Assembly: GCA_964541895.1 (NCBI GenBank)
Contig: CAZISM010000063.1
Span: forward strand, 1-30,385
Reading direction: 5' to 3'
Length of the DNA stretch: 30,385 nt
Source: CAZISM01 sp964541895
GTDB taxonomy: Bacteria > Zhuqueibacterota > Zhuqueibacteria > Residuimicrobiales > Residuimicrobiaceae
In this document: positions 16,149 through 25,291 of the stretch, piece after piece
Position numbering within the stretch: the stretch's first letter is position 1
How the letters are laid out: the number at the start of each line of letters is the position of its first letter
Program-made: the position numbers and the translations under genes
Notes under the pieces: generated by a model
What the model was told of the DNA's origin: nothing
The model's input: only the letters and a program-made list of their open reading frames with translations
Databases searched by the model: none

Positions 16149-17693
16149 TTATCTGCGGCGGTTAGCGTGTTGATAAATCTCTTCCGGCTTGATCTCCCTG
16201 CCCAACGACACCGGCCTGGCCAGCAGGCTCCAGTCGTTGTTGACCAGCGCAATCCTTCGAGTGGCCTCGCCCAGCAGGCTGACAAACGGCACAGACAAAC
16301 GTCCGGCGGTGGAATTTTCCACCCGGCCGTCCCTGCACTCCTGCATCCGGATCACGGCCAGCGTTTGATTCGGTTGCGCCTGCTCGATCTTTAAGCCGTC
16401 GACGGTGAAATCAGCCACGTTCATGGCCCACACGCCGTGTCGCTCAAAGGTGGCATGAGCGGTTTCATCTTGAATGACCACGTTGCGCATGGTCAAACCG
16501 TCAATATGAGCCAGGGTCCAGTGCGACATGATATCGGCAAAATCGTTAACCGCCCGATCGGTGAGCGAGCGCGTGCCACGCGGCTTGCGGCGGCCGGAGA
16601 GATCGGTGCGATGGGTTACGCGCATGCGCACGTTATCAAAGGTGACATGTTCGATCCTGCGATCCGGCATGCCGGCCAGCAGACAGTTGCCGTCCGGTGT
16701 GTTGATGGTGATGTCACTAAACATGATATTGCGTATGTGACCCAGCTGTCCGCCCTCCTCGCGTTTTTCGATATCCATGAAAATGGCGTAGGAATTACTG
16801 CCGTGCGCTCGCTCGAGACCGCGGCCGGTGGTTTCGATGGAGATGTTGGAAAACTGGATATCCTCATAGACGCCGCCGTCCTTCATGTAAAAGCCGATGC
16901 CGTACTTGGTATCGCGTATGACGATGTTGCTGAAGGTGCAGTGGCGGATGGCGCCGTCGGAGCGGGTACCGCATTTGATGGCCGAGTCGTCGCTGATGAG
17001 CACGCAGTTGGTGACCACCAGATTTTCGCAAGGCTTGTGCGTCCCTTTGGATTTCGGACAAATGGCGTCGTCGCCGGTTTCGATATAGCAATCGGATATC
17101 ATGACGTTGGAGCACGAGATCGGATCAATGCCGTCGGTGTTGGGCGCGTCGCGATCGTTGATGATGCTGACGCCGCTGATGGTCACGCGGTCGCACTCTT
17201 CCAGCGCGATGTTAAAGGCGGCTGAGTTGCGGATCTGCAGGTCGCGGATGAGCACGTTGCTGCACCCCTCCAGCTCGATGGTGCGCTCGGGCCGGATGTA
17301 CGGCCGCTCTTTGCCCCGCCAGAAGGAATCGCCCTGGCCGTTGATACAACCCGGGCCCAGCAGGCCGATATGGTTCGCATCCTTTGCGAAGACAAGATAT
17401 TTGGGCTCATAATCCGCAATATTATTGCTGCCCAGCAGGGTGGCGCCGGCGCTCAATACCAGATACACGTTATCCCTCAGAAAGATAGTGCCGGAGAGGT
17501 ACCGGCCGGCCGGAAACATCACCTGGCCGCCGCCGTTCTGATAACAGGCGTCAATGGCTGCCTGAATGGCTTTAGTGTTCAAGGTCACCCCGTCCGGGTT
17601 GGCGCCATAGGTGCGGACATTATACACGTTTTGCGAAAAGGAAAAACTCCACAGCAGCAGGACGGACAAAGTCAGTTGATTGAGAGGTTTCAT
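16149..17693 (-). CDS. GH28-family polygalacturonase-like protein, exported
   Basis: 514 residues from the ATG at 17693, which has AAGGAG six bases upstream; the in-frame ATG at 17699 abuts that site directly. A signal peptide (about 1-20) is followed by a right-handed parallel beta-helix beginning YNVRTYGANPDGVTLNTKAIQAAID, typical of GH28. Catalytic-region motifs NTDGID (about 185-190) and TGDDAIC (about 206-212) are intact, giving the acidic trio of the family. The usual GHG and RIK motifs are not found: the corresponding turns read IKCGTRSDG and IGFYMKDGG. That places it among bacterial GH28-like proteins whose substrate may be a modified galacturonan or rhamnogalacturonan. It sits in the operon between a beta-helix surface protein and the GH20-like gene. 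Confidence 0.82.
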   Translation of the reverse strand: MKPLNQLTLSVLLLWSFSFSQNVYNVRTYGANPDGVTLNTKAIQAAIDACYQNGGGQVMFPAGRYLSGTIFLRDNVYLVLSAGATLLGSNNIADYEPKYLVFAKDANHIGLLGPGCINGQGDSFWRGKERPYIRPERTIELEGCSNVLIRDLQIRNSAAFNIALEECDRVTISGVSIINDRDAPNTDGIDPISCSNVMISDCYIETGDDAICPKSKGTHKPCENLVVTNCVLISDDSAIKCGTRSDGAIRHCTFSNIVIRDTKYGIGFYMKDGGVYEDIQFSNISIETTGRGLERAHGSNSYAIFMDIEKREEGGQLGHIRNIMFSDITINTPDGNCLLAGMPDRRIEHVTFDNVRMRVTHRTDLSGRRKPRGTRSLTDRAVNDFADIMSHWTLAHIDGLTMRNVVIQDETAHATFERHGVWAMNVADFTVDGLKIEQAQPNQTLAVIRMQECRDGRVENSTAGRLSVPFVSLLGEATRRIALVNNDWSLLARPVSLGREIKPEEIYQHANRRR

Positions 17694-17727
17694 CGACATC
17701 TCCTTCCAAATGTATTGCGCCGATCGC

Positions 17728-19325
17728 TCACCGTTGCAGGCGAACTTCGCTTCTGTTCAGCACCATCTTTATCACCTGTTCGCGGCCGTCCACTCGCAAG
17801 CGGCAAAAATAGACGCCGTTGGGCAGAGACGAAAAACGGCCGCTGTGAACGTTCCAGGGCACCGCATAACGGCCGGCCGGTTGCGGCTGATTCACCAGCA
17901 CTGCAATTTCACGTCCCAAAAGATCGTAAACGGCTATGTGTACGTCCCCCCGATGCCGCAATTGATAGTGAATCAACGTGGCTGCTGCAAACGGATTGGG
18001 ACTGTTCTGCGGCAATGCCGGATCCGAGGGTTGCGAGACTGTCATGGACTGAACAGCCGTGGGCAGACCCGGCACCTCGATCGCTTCCCAGGTGTAGCGG
18101 AAATCGTTATCCAGCCAGCGAATGCGCTCTTCCCGATCGCAGGCGTCGGCGCCGCACACGCCGGGATTGCTGATGCTGCAGCGCGTCGCCATCGCACCGA
18201 CGCAGGTTTCCCGGTCAGGCCAGCAATAGGGATAATAGAATTTGTTGCGCTCGATGATCAAGGCGGAAGGGCAGCCCTCTTCGGCATCGCCGCTGTAGCG
18301 CACCCACCCCTCCTGCACCCGGTTCAGCGCCTGTGAAGGTCCGGTGTAATAAAAAGCGTTGTCATGCACATGGATGTCCCTGGTCTGGGAGCGGCGGAAT
18401 TTCAACGGCGGTCCGCTGGCATTGATGACGGTATTATCGCACACCTCGGTCTGGCTGAGACGGGTGAAATAGAAAACATGCATTTCGTCGAGGCGGTCGA
18501 ACTGATTATGAATATTGCGCACATAATTGCCTTTGATCAGAACCTGGCTGGAGTTCTTTGGATAGATGGCGCCGGCGCCATAAATATCCGGGGTTTTTTC
18601 ATCCGGGAAATAGAGCGTGCCGATCTCTTCGACCACATTGTTGACAAACGACACGTTTTGGGTTTCATAGGTGAACAGCGCGCACACCTGCCAGCGTTTA
18701 AAATGGAGATTCTGAATGACGACCGCCTGCCGGCNNNNNNNNNNNNNNNNNNNNNNNNNNNNNNNNNNNNNNNNNNNNNNNNNNNNNNNNNNNNNNNNNN
18801 NNNNNNNNNNNNNNNNNNNNNNNNNNNNNNNNNNGCGCACACCTGCCAGCGTTTAAAATGGAGATTCTGAATGACGACCGCCTGCCGGCTGGGTGAGGTC
18901 ACGGCGATAGCCGCCTGCGGTCCGCCCTCATGGGTGTATTTTCCGCTATAGAGCAAGGCGCGCTCTGTGCCGCCATAGGTGGAGATCAGTAACGGCCGGT
19001 CGATATCCCAGACAAACGCAAAGGTATTGCGCGCCGGATCGTAATTTTTCAAAATCGTATTGCTCATGGCTATAAAGCCGTCAAAGCGCTCGCCGGCCTT
19101 GAGCAATATTTTCAAGCTGTCACTGCTTCGCCAATAGGTGAGGGCCAGCACCCGCGCTCTCGCCAGCGTCTTGATCGGCCGCTGGCTATCGCTGCCGTCG
19201 TTATTGCTGTCCACACCGGCTTGCTGGGAAATATAAATCGTGCGAACGGCAGCAGTTGCCGAATTCGGCACAAGGCTCGATAAAAAAATACAACCGACGA
19301 GCAAGGTGATACTAAATCGATTCAT
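17728..19325 (-). CDS. Exported right-handed beta-helix protein with C-terminal sorting domain; split by an artificial gap
   Basis: The reading frame changes across a run of 100 N. The 55 bases on each side of the run (18680-18734 and 18835-18889) are identical; removing one copy and the Ns restores a single frame of exactly 480 codons plus stop. The joined protein has a signal peptide (about 1-25) and a start of the form RTIYISQQAGVDSNNDGSD, as in beta-helix (pectate-lyase-like) surface proteins. Helix coils of N-x-V/I type follow. A cysteine-rich loop (YPYCWPDRETC, GVCGADACD) leads into a C-terminal sorting module (about 385-480, PQNSPNPFAAATLIHYQL up to NGVYFCRLRVDG). It is probably a surface-attached or secreted glycan-binding protein or lyase; no catalytic signature is certain. 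The start at 19325 has only a weak ribosome site. Confidence 0.75.
18680..18889. repeat. 55-bp direct repeat flanking a 100-N gap (assembly artefact)
   Basis: Bases 18680-18734 and 18835-18889 are identical over 55 positions, and 100 N (18735-18834) lie between them. An exact 55-base overlap equals the default largest k-mer of a common metagenome assembler, so the two contig ends most likely overlap and the gap has no real content. Collapsing it repairs the gene at 17728-19325. Confidence 0.9.
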
Positions 19326-19353
19326 AGATGTAACCCGGATAAACTGAATTGAA

Positions 19354-19382
19354 ATCTCGGACACCTGCGAGGTGTCCGAGAT
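19354..19382. repeat. Perfect 13-bp palindromic hairpin between minus-strand genes
   Basis: The arms 19354-19366 (ATCTCGGACACCT) and 19370-19382 are separated by GCG. It lies in the 148-bp spacer downstream of the second heparinase-like gene and 29 bases before the start of the beta-helix gene. The sequence CGGACACC...GGTGTCCGAGAT resembles the outer arms of the repeat near 3900-3950, so both may belong to one family. There is no T-run. Confidence 0.6.
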
Positions 19383-19473
19383 GTATTGATCAATCTGCAC
19401 AAAAAAAGCTCCTAAAGCACTTGCCGGATAAGCTGGAACCACGCCATTTTTTGACTCAACAGGCCTGAGCAGG

Positions 19474-21960
19474 CTATTTTTGCACCATGATTTTTTGCAC
19501 CATCGTGCCGCTAGAGGAACGCAGCCGGCAAAAATAGAGGCCGGAGGCCAGCCCCTTCGCCTGCCAGGTGTATTCATGCCGGCCGGCCGCATACCAGCCG
19601 TTTACCGGCACCGCCAGCTGCCGGCCGTGCAGATTAAATATCTCGATCATAACCTGACCTGCTTCAGCCAGCCGAAATGAAATGTTAGCCGCTTCATTGC
19701 TGGGATTCGGATACACCTGCATCGCAACCGCATAGGCGCTCCCCTGCTGCAGCACGCGAGTGCTGCGGCGGATAAGCTGCAATGCGTGCACCCCGGAATC
19801 GACCTGAACCTGGAGCCAGTTCTCGCCTGTGGCTGACGCCGGCACAGGGACGCCGTCCACCTGGACCTCGGCGAGATGCTCTGCAAAAAACGTAACCGCC
19901 GTGCCGGGCGAAACAATCTGTCCGCGATCCTGCGCCATGTACAGCGTCACACTTTTTTCCGCTGTCACCCCGGACTTGCCGTTGTTATGCAGGAACTGGG
20001 TGGCGGCGGTGATAAAATAAGAGTCGAGCCTGTTGTTAATCTTGCGCCACAGGACCGTGTGTCCGTTCACAGCCGTTTCGCCGTATTCTATCGTCCCACT
20101 GCCGGCAGGGGCAAAAACATAATCAATCACACCGTCGCCGTGATCGATGGCGGCCGCTGCCGCATCGGTGACCGCCAAACGGGTCATGACGGCAGAGGTA
20201 TGCTTGCGATCAAAAGGGAAAAGGACCGTTGCCACGTTGGCCTGGCCCTGGTTCAAGCCATAGGTGTTGTGCAGGTAGGTGCCACGAAAGCGACTGCAGG
20301 TTTCGTAGGAGGCCAGATAGCCGTTACGGATCTCGCTTTTTTCAGGCGGGTTGACCGGCAAAATATCGATGCCGACGTTCATGCCGCCATAGTTGCAGCC
20401 CTGCACCGGCCAGCGATAGGTATCCTGCACCATCTGCGGTTGCAGCGCAGAGTTGGGATGCCAGACCACATTGACTTTAGCTGTACCACCCCAGTTAAAA
20501 ATCGGCTTGACCTGATCGGTAACGACAAAATAGCCGTGTGCAATGCCCGCCCGTGGTTTGAGAAAGAACAGGTTGCGAACATGCGTGGCCAGGGCCAGAG
20601 CCGAACCCGAGCTGCTGCCGGCATATTCCCACTCCCCGCCGATCAGGTGTTTGCCGATGCCGCCGCCTTTCCAGGTGACGTGGTTGCGGCCGTCCCACAG
20701 GACCGTGTTGGAGGACTCGGCAGTTTTGGAAATCCAGGCCCAAGTGGCCGCATCCGGCTCGCCATAGCCGTCATACCCCGAGTTGCGCAGAACGTGTGCG
20801 TTATAAGCCGCTACATGCAGACTGTTGACATCGTAATGGTTGTGACTGCTGACGTCGGTATCGATATTCCATAGCGCACCGGCCAGGGCGCTGGTGGAAT
20901 CGGTGTCCTGCAGCAACCAGGCGCCGCCATTGCGAAAAATCCGGCTGGCTGGTCTCTGACCGGTTTGCAGCACGGAATCACACAACAGATAATGCAGCAG
21001 CCGGCCATGAATCAATTTGTCGGTCAAAGGCCCCAGGCGGTACCGGGCCAAACGGCCGGCCAGAAGTGAGAAACGGCCGGCCCGCAAGGCCGACACGGCC
21101 CAGTCGTCCAGATCTTTGGTCGGCGGCGTATCGCCAAAAGTGTAGCTGCGATTGAACGGCGTGACCGAATAGCCGAACACCCATTCATACAGGCCGGCCA
21201 GTCGGGGATTGCGGTAAAATTCCGTATAACCCTGATATTCACAGATGTCCATAAATATTTTTTTCTGCATCCGTTCATCCATGAATATCCTGCTCTTGGC
21301 ATAGCCCGGCCCGGTGGTGGAAACGCCGTCGGCCGTGATCATGCCCAGGGTGATGTCCCGGTAGCGGTTCTTCCAGGTGACAAAGGCGGCCGATCCAGCG
21401 TTGTGATACAACTCTTTCATCGCCTTGATGGCGTACTCGCTGGTTTCCCAGGAGTCGACATGGCTGTCGGCAATGTGATCACAGTCCATTTCCATCTCCA
21501 GCCGTCGTGCTGGATTCAAGTCGTCATAGAGGATATCGAGCGCCAGATAGACCATAAAGGCGGCGTGCGCCGGCGGTACATTGTATTCATGCTCGGTCCT
21601 GCTTCCTTTCAGCAGACATACGGCATGCAGTCCGGGTGCCACGGCCGTTTCAAACCTGGATACATAGAGAGAACGGTTGTCCGGATCCAGAATAAAAGCC
21701 AGAGCACAGGACGAGGCCATGGCATGTATCCGTTCGCAGCGAACGGTGATGTCTGCACCAGGTATGTCGGCGAGATTTTTGGCATCACTCAGCGCTTTGC
21801 TTTTCATGATGGACCAAGGCCATCGCAATGAGCGAGCCCGCAGCGCTTCGTACTCGGCCGTTCTCACGATCATGAACGGATGTTCCAGCCCTGCCATGGC
21901 CGCAACCGCAAGGGTTATATCGGCGAGTGCACAAAACAGTATTATCTTGCGTAGAATCAT
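19474..21960 (-). CDS. Heparinase II/III-like polysaccharide lyase with C-terminal sorting domain (copy B)
   Basis: 828 residues from the ATG at 21960; a GTG two codons earlier is also possible. A signal peptide (about 1-23) is followed by an alpha-helical toroid (about 25-340) with GPGYAKSR (Tyr about 220), IFMDICEYQG and FTFGDTPP. The heparinase II/III C-terminal beta-domain has SSHNHYDVNSLHVAAY (about 371-386) and ESSNTVLWDGRNH (about 415-427). In known heparinase-type lyases a Tyr in the toroid and His/Asp residues in such blocks serve catalysis and metal binding. The protein ends in a sorting module (745-828, VYPNPSNEAANISF up to GLYFCRLRSSSG). It is closely related along its whole length, to about residue 735, to the gene just upstream. 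The reaction is probably beta-elimination of a uronic-acid polymer; the substrate cannot be told from sequence. It lies 16 bases after its paralogue. Confidence 0.8.
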   Translation of the reverse strand: MILRKIILFCALADITLAVAAMAGLEHPFMIVRTAEYEALRARSLRWPWSIMKSKALSDAKNLADIPGADITVRCERIHAMASSCALAFILDPDNRSLYVSRFETAVAPGLHAVCLLKGSRTEHEYNVPPAHAAFMVYLALDILYDDLNPARRLEMEMDCDHIADSHVDSWETSEYAIKAMKELYHNAGSAAFVTWKNRYRDITLGMITADGVSTTGPGYAKSRIFMDERMQKKIFMDICEYQGYTEFYRNPRLAGLYEWVFGYSVTPFNRSYTFGDTPPTKDLDDWAVSALRAGRFSLLAGRLARYRLGPLTDKLIHGRLLHYLLCDSVLQTGQRPASRIFRNGGAWLLQDTDSTSALAGALWNIDTDVSSHNHYDVNSLHVAAYNAHVLRNSGYDGYGEPDAATWAWISKTAESSNTVLWDGRNHVTWKGGGIGKHLIGGEWEYAGSSSGSALALATHVRNLFFLKPRAGIAHGYFVVTDQVKPIFNWGGTAKVNVVWHPNSALQPQMVQDTYRWPVQGCNYGGMNVGIDILPVNPPEKSEIRNGYLASYETCSRFRGTYLHNTYGLNQGQANVATVLFPFDRKHTSAVMTRLAVTDAAAAAIDHGDGVIDYVFAPAGSGTIEYGETAVNGHTVLWRKINNRLDSYFITAATQFLHNNGKSGVTAEKSVTLYMAQDRGQIVSPGTAVTFFAEHLAEVQVDGVPVPASATGENWLQVQVDSGVHALQLIRRSTRVLQQGSAYAVAMQVYPNPSNEAANISFRLAEAGQVMIEIFNLHGRQLAVPVNGWYAAGRHEYTWQAKGLASGLYFCRLRSSSGTMVQKIMVQK

Positions 21961-21976
21961 CAGCACCGTCTATTCT

Positions 21977-24181
21977 TTATTCGTTACACCGACTTTTAAT
22001 TTCCAGTTGGTGTCGGCCGGCGGGCACGTTAATGGTGCACCGCCCTTTTGCTGCGGCGAGCGTGGCGGTCTCACTTCCGTCCATCCGCACCCCTTCTATT
22101 CCGGGATAATATAAAGTCACCACTGCACCCGGCGAGAGAATCCAGCCGTGTCGATTCTGCATAAAGAGCGTGACCTGGGTTGACGACTGAAATCCCCTGC
22201 GCTCCTGCTGCATAAACGAACAGCCCTGTCGCAAAAAGTAGAACTGCATCGCTTTATGCCGCTGACGCACAATGGCCGTGCGCCCCTGCATGGTAAAATC
22301 AGCACAGGTCAATGCCGCCGAACCTTGGGAGGCCAGCAGGTAATCAATCACAGAATCGCTGTGCTCGATGGCGGCCAGGGTGCCGGCGGATGCCGCTATT
22401 CGGCGCGCGCCGGGCAGCGGGTGCGAAGCATCAGAGGGCAGCAGGGCGGTGAGCATCGTACATCGACCGGCGGCATCGGTGCGATAGCCGGCCTGGAGGA
22501 AACGATCCTGGAAGCGACTGCAATCATCATAGGAGCCAAGATAACCGGTGCGAATGTCGGTCTTTTCAGCCGGCGTGGCCAGGAAAATATCAAGGCCTAC
22601 CGCATGGCCGCTGTAATTGCAGCCCTCGATGGGCCAGCGGAATTGCGTGGCCGGCGTGACCAGAACCGGCTCTGCCGCCGAGTTGGCATGGAGGTTCAGT
22701 TGTACGGTCACCAGGCCGCTGTTGGAAAGAACCTCATCGGCCAGGACAAAATAGCCATGTTGATCGCGATTCGGCTTTAGAAAGATCAGCGTACGGGTAT
22801 GCTCGCCGTTAGCCAGGGCGACACCTGAGCCGGCGGTGGCGAATTCAAGATCACCGCCCACTGACCCTTCCCGGATGCCGCCGCCGCGCCAATCACGATG
22901 GTTCTGGTCCTCCATCGTGACGGTGTTGGAGGAGGTGGCGTTGCGATGCAGCCATTGCCATCGCGCCGAATCCGGCTCTTCCCAGCCGTCGTAGCCGGCG
23001 TTGCGCAGCACATGCTCGCCGTAGGCCGACACATGAACGGCATTGACATCGAGATGGGTGTGGGAGGCAGCGGAAGAGTTGACGTTCCATAGCGCACCGG
23101 CCAGGCTGCGTTGATGCAGAGAATCATCATAAAACCAGGCCCCTCCCTGCGTGAATACTCTGCTGACCGGAGCCAGGGCCGGTTCGGGTGCACCGTCGCA
23201 GAGCAAAAAATGGAGAAGGTCGCCTTCAAGCTCCTTATCGGTCAAATGGCCGAGAAAAAAAGAGGCATAGCCCGCAGCTCGGGGAGAAAACCGCGCCGCG
23301 CGCAGAACAGCCACGGACCACTGGTCGAGAGATTTGACCGGCGGCGTGTCGCCAAAGGTGAACGATCGGTTGAACGGCGCAAACCCGTAACCAAACAGCC
23401 ATTCATGCAGGTTGATCAATATGGGATTGGTGTAATAATGGTGACAGCCCTGGTACTCGCACACATCCATGAAAATTTTTTTCTGAACGCGACTGTCCAT
23501 GATCAGACGGCTGTAGGCATAACCCGGTCCGGTGATAAAGACGCCATCAGCGGTGGTGGTTTCCAGGATATGGTGCCGATATTCGCCTTCCAGGCTGTCA
23601 AAGCGGGCGGATCGGCCGTTGTGATAGAGTTCTTTCATGCCCTGGACGGCAAACGTGCTGGCCAGCCAGCTGTGCACGTGATGATCGGCCATGTAATCGC
23701 AATCCGCTTCCATGGCTTTACGGACCGATTCGTCCAGATCGCGATACATGATGTCCAGGGTCAGATAGGCGATAAAGGCGGTATGGGCCGGACCCACGTT
23801 GGCGCCGTGATCGCGGTCGGTTCCTTTGCGCCGCCGGATATCGGCCAGCGCCGCCGCCACCTCGGTCTCGACCTTGCTGACATAGAGGGACCGCTTATCG
23901 GGATCGAGCATATAGGCCAGGGCGCAGGCGCCGGCCAGGCGCGGCACCTGTTCATAGGCATTGACGGCAAACGAAAGCGAGGGATCGTAGTGCAGCCTGG
24001 CCGCGTGATGCAGTGCCTTTTGTTTGATGACAAGCCAGGGCCAGCGCTCGGACTTTACACGCAACGCCGCGTACTCGTGTTCGCGTACGAGCATATGCGG
24101 ATGCTCAATCGCAGGGCTGTGAACAGGGAGAATGAAAAAAATGATGGGGAGAAAGAGTCGGAACCTTGCTGTCGAATTCAT
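21977..24181 (-). CDS. Heparinase II/III-like polysaccharide lyase without sorting domain (copy A)
   Basis: 734 residues. The ATG at 24181 has AGGA about nine bases upstream. A signal peptide (hydrophobic 8-20) is followed by the same layout as copy B: IEHPHMLVREHEYAALR, YMLDPDKRSLYVSKVETEVA, GPAHTAFIAYLTLDIMY (130-146), MKELYHN (182-188), GPGYAYSR (218-225), IFMDVCEYQG, FTFGDTPP, then ASHTHLDVNAVHVSAY (372-387) and SSNTVTMEDQNH. Key blocks fall at nearly the same residue numbers as in copy B, so the two arose by tandem duplication. Copy A stops after the lyase domains with no C-terminal sorting module, so it is probably periplasmic, whereas copy B is probably exported further to the surface. 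It differs at several motif positions (Thr for Asn before the second His, Leu for Tyr after it), which hints at a different substrate length or sugar. Confidence 0.8.
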   Translation of the reverse strand: MNSTARFRLFLPIIFFILPVHSPAIEHPHMLVREHEYAALRVKSERWPWLVIKQKALHHAARLHYDPSLSFAVNAYEQVPRLAGACALAYMLDPDKRSLYVSKVETEVAAALADIRRRKGTDRDHGANVGPAHTAFIAYLTLDIMYRDLDESVRKAMEADCDYMADHHVHSWLASTFAVQGMKELYHNGRSARFDSLEGEYRHHILETTTADGVFITGPGYAYSRLIMDSRVQKKIFMDVCEYQGCHHYYTNPILINLHEWLFGYGFAPFNRSFTFGDTPPVKSLDQWSVAVLRAARFSPRAAGYASFFLGHLTDKELEGDLLHFLLCDGAPEPALAPVSRVFTQGGAWFYDDSLHQRSLAGALWNVNSSAASHTHLDVNAVHVSAYGEHVLRNAGYDGWEEPDSARWQWLHRNATSSNTVTMEDQNHRDWRGGGIREGSVGGDLEFATAGSGVALANGEHTRTLIFLKPNRDQHGYFVLADEVLSNSGLVTVQLNLHANSAAEPVLVTPATQFRWPIEGCNYSGHAVGLDIFLATPAEKTDIRTGYLGSYDDCSRFQDRFLQAGYRTDAAGRCTMLTALLPSDASHPLPGARRIAASAGTLAAIEHSDSVIDYLLASQGSAALTCADFTMQGRTAIVRQRHKAMQFYFLRQGCSFMQQERRGFQSSTQVTLFMQNRHGWILSPGAVVTLYYPGIEGVRMDGSETATLAAAKGRCTINVPAGRHQLEIKSRCNE

Positions 24182-24261
24182 CTAACAATCCTGTTTGCGC
24201 AATGGATCACGGTGTCGATCGCTGCTTGGCCGGAGGGGAGTGGCCGACGATATGGTGTCGA

Positions 24262-25284
24262 TCAAATACCGGGCGATTGATCCCATTTGGGGTGGTTGGT
24301 CAAGTTGAGGATGGACCGGTCTCGCAGATCGATGCGACAAATTTCGCTGTCGTTGAATTTCATGGAGCTGAAGACGAGGGCTCGGCCATCCGGAGAAAAA
24401 TGAATATCCTGATTGATATACTTGAGCTCGGCGGTCAGCAGGGCGGGTTGGCGGCCTCTACGATCCATGATAAAGACATCCTGGTATTTCATGCCCCTCT
24501 GATTGGAGATAAAGGCGATCCGGGCGCCATCCGGCGAAAAGCGCGGATGGGTAGCATAGAACGCGCCGCTGTGCACCACGTGCAGACTTTTGCCGTTGCG
24601 GCTGACGACCTGCACGCCGGCGTTGGCGTTGGTGCCGCCGCAAAACACGATGGAGCGGCCGTCCGGGGAGAAAGCGGGGTCGCGCAGCGTTTGCGTGGTG
24701 GTATGAATGATGTGGCGTTCGCCGGTGCGGACGCTGAAAAGGACCAGGTGGTGGCCGGTGGCGTCTCGCGACACCGCACACACGGTTTCGCCGTCTGCTG
24801 CAAAAACGGGATTGAATTCGTCCAGATGTTCCGGCGACCAATTGCGCAGACCGGTGCCGTCGCGGTTGATCGTATGCACCTGGCGGCGCTGGCTGATTTT
24901 CATGACAAATAAAATTTTGCCGCCGTCCGGCGAGAACGACGCTTCGGCCAGGTCGGCAGGCACCTCTGTCACCGTCGCCACCGCGCCGGTGGCGATGGTT
25001 AAAATCTGCAGGAACGTCCGCGCCTCGACAAAACCGAGAAAGAGGACGGCAGACTGATCCGGCGACAATACGGGCCGGGAGTTGGTGCGCACGCCGGCGA
25101 GGTGGGCGGTCAGATTGGTCTGACCGCTGCCGTCGCCATTCATAAGAAAGATATCAAACTCGCCGGCCGGGGCTTCCCGGTTGGAAAGGAACACAATCTT
25201 GAATGGTTTGGCCGGAGCCGTCACCGTCGAGGTACGGCAGGCCAGCAGGCCACAGATGAACAGCAGCGAGGCGTAACGAATCAT
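24262..25284 (-). CDS. TolB-like beta-propeller lipoprotein
   Basis: 340 residues from the ATG at 25284, chosen because it begins a lipoprotein signal (MIRYASLLFICGLLAC, lipobox LLAC with Cys16); a longer in-frame reading has no signal and overlaps the barrel gene. At least six PD40/WD40-like blades are visible, marked by SFSPDGGKILFV, VFAADGETVCAV, AFSPDGRSIVF, RFSPDGARIAF and HFSPDGRALVF. It resembles the TolB propeller but lacks TolB's N-terminal domain. In glycan loci such lipoproteins may bind oligosaccharide at the membrane or support an outer-membrane complex; here that is inference. It is also distantly reminiscent of the propeller of PL22, but the metal-binding His/Gln set is absent. 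It starts 7 bases after the barrel gene's stop, which points to coupled expression. Confidence 0.75.
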   Translation of the reverse strand: MIRYASLLFICGLLACRTSTVTAPAKPFKIVFLSNREAPAGEFDIFLMNGDGSGQTNLTAHLAGVRTNSRPVLSPDQSAVLFLGFVEARTFLQILTIATGAVATVTEVPADLAEASFSPDGGKILFVMKISQRRQVHTINRDGTGLRNWSPEHLDEFNPVFAADGETVCAVSRDATGHHLVLFSVRTGERHIIHTTTQTLRDPAFSPDGRSIVFCGGTNANAGVQVVSRNGKSLHVVHSGAFYATHPRFSPDGARIAFISNQRGMKYQDVFIMDRRGRQPALLTAELKYINQDIHFSPDGRALVFSSMKFNDSEICRIDLRDRSILNLTNHPKWDQSPGI

Positions 25285-25291
25285 AATCCGA

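Noticed and set aside
19463..19479. Short stem GCCT-GAGC-AGGC followed by TATTTTT on the plus strand
   Set aside because: The stem is only 4 bp and no plus-strand gene ends there.
18537..19592. Alternative minus-strand protein with an 89-residue N-terminal extension reaching into the lyase gene and ending beyond the gap in another frame
   Set aside because: The extension overlaps the copy B sorting domain out of frame, and the part after the Ns is a frame artefact caused by the duplicated 55 bases.
24262..25284. The propeller lipoprotein as a second oligogalacturonate lyase
   Set aside because: It shares the propeller look with PL22 but lacks the THESW, GHG and Q-x-x-H-x-H residues.
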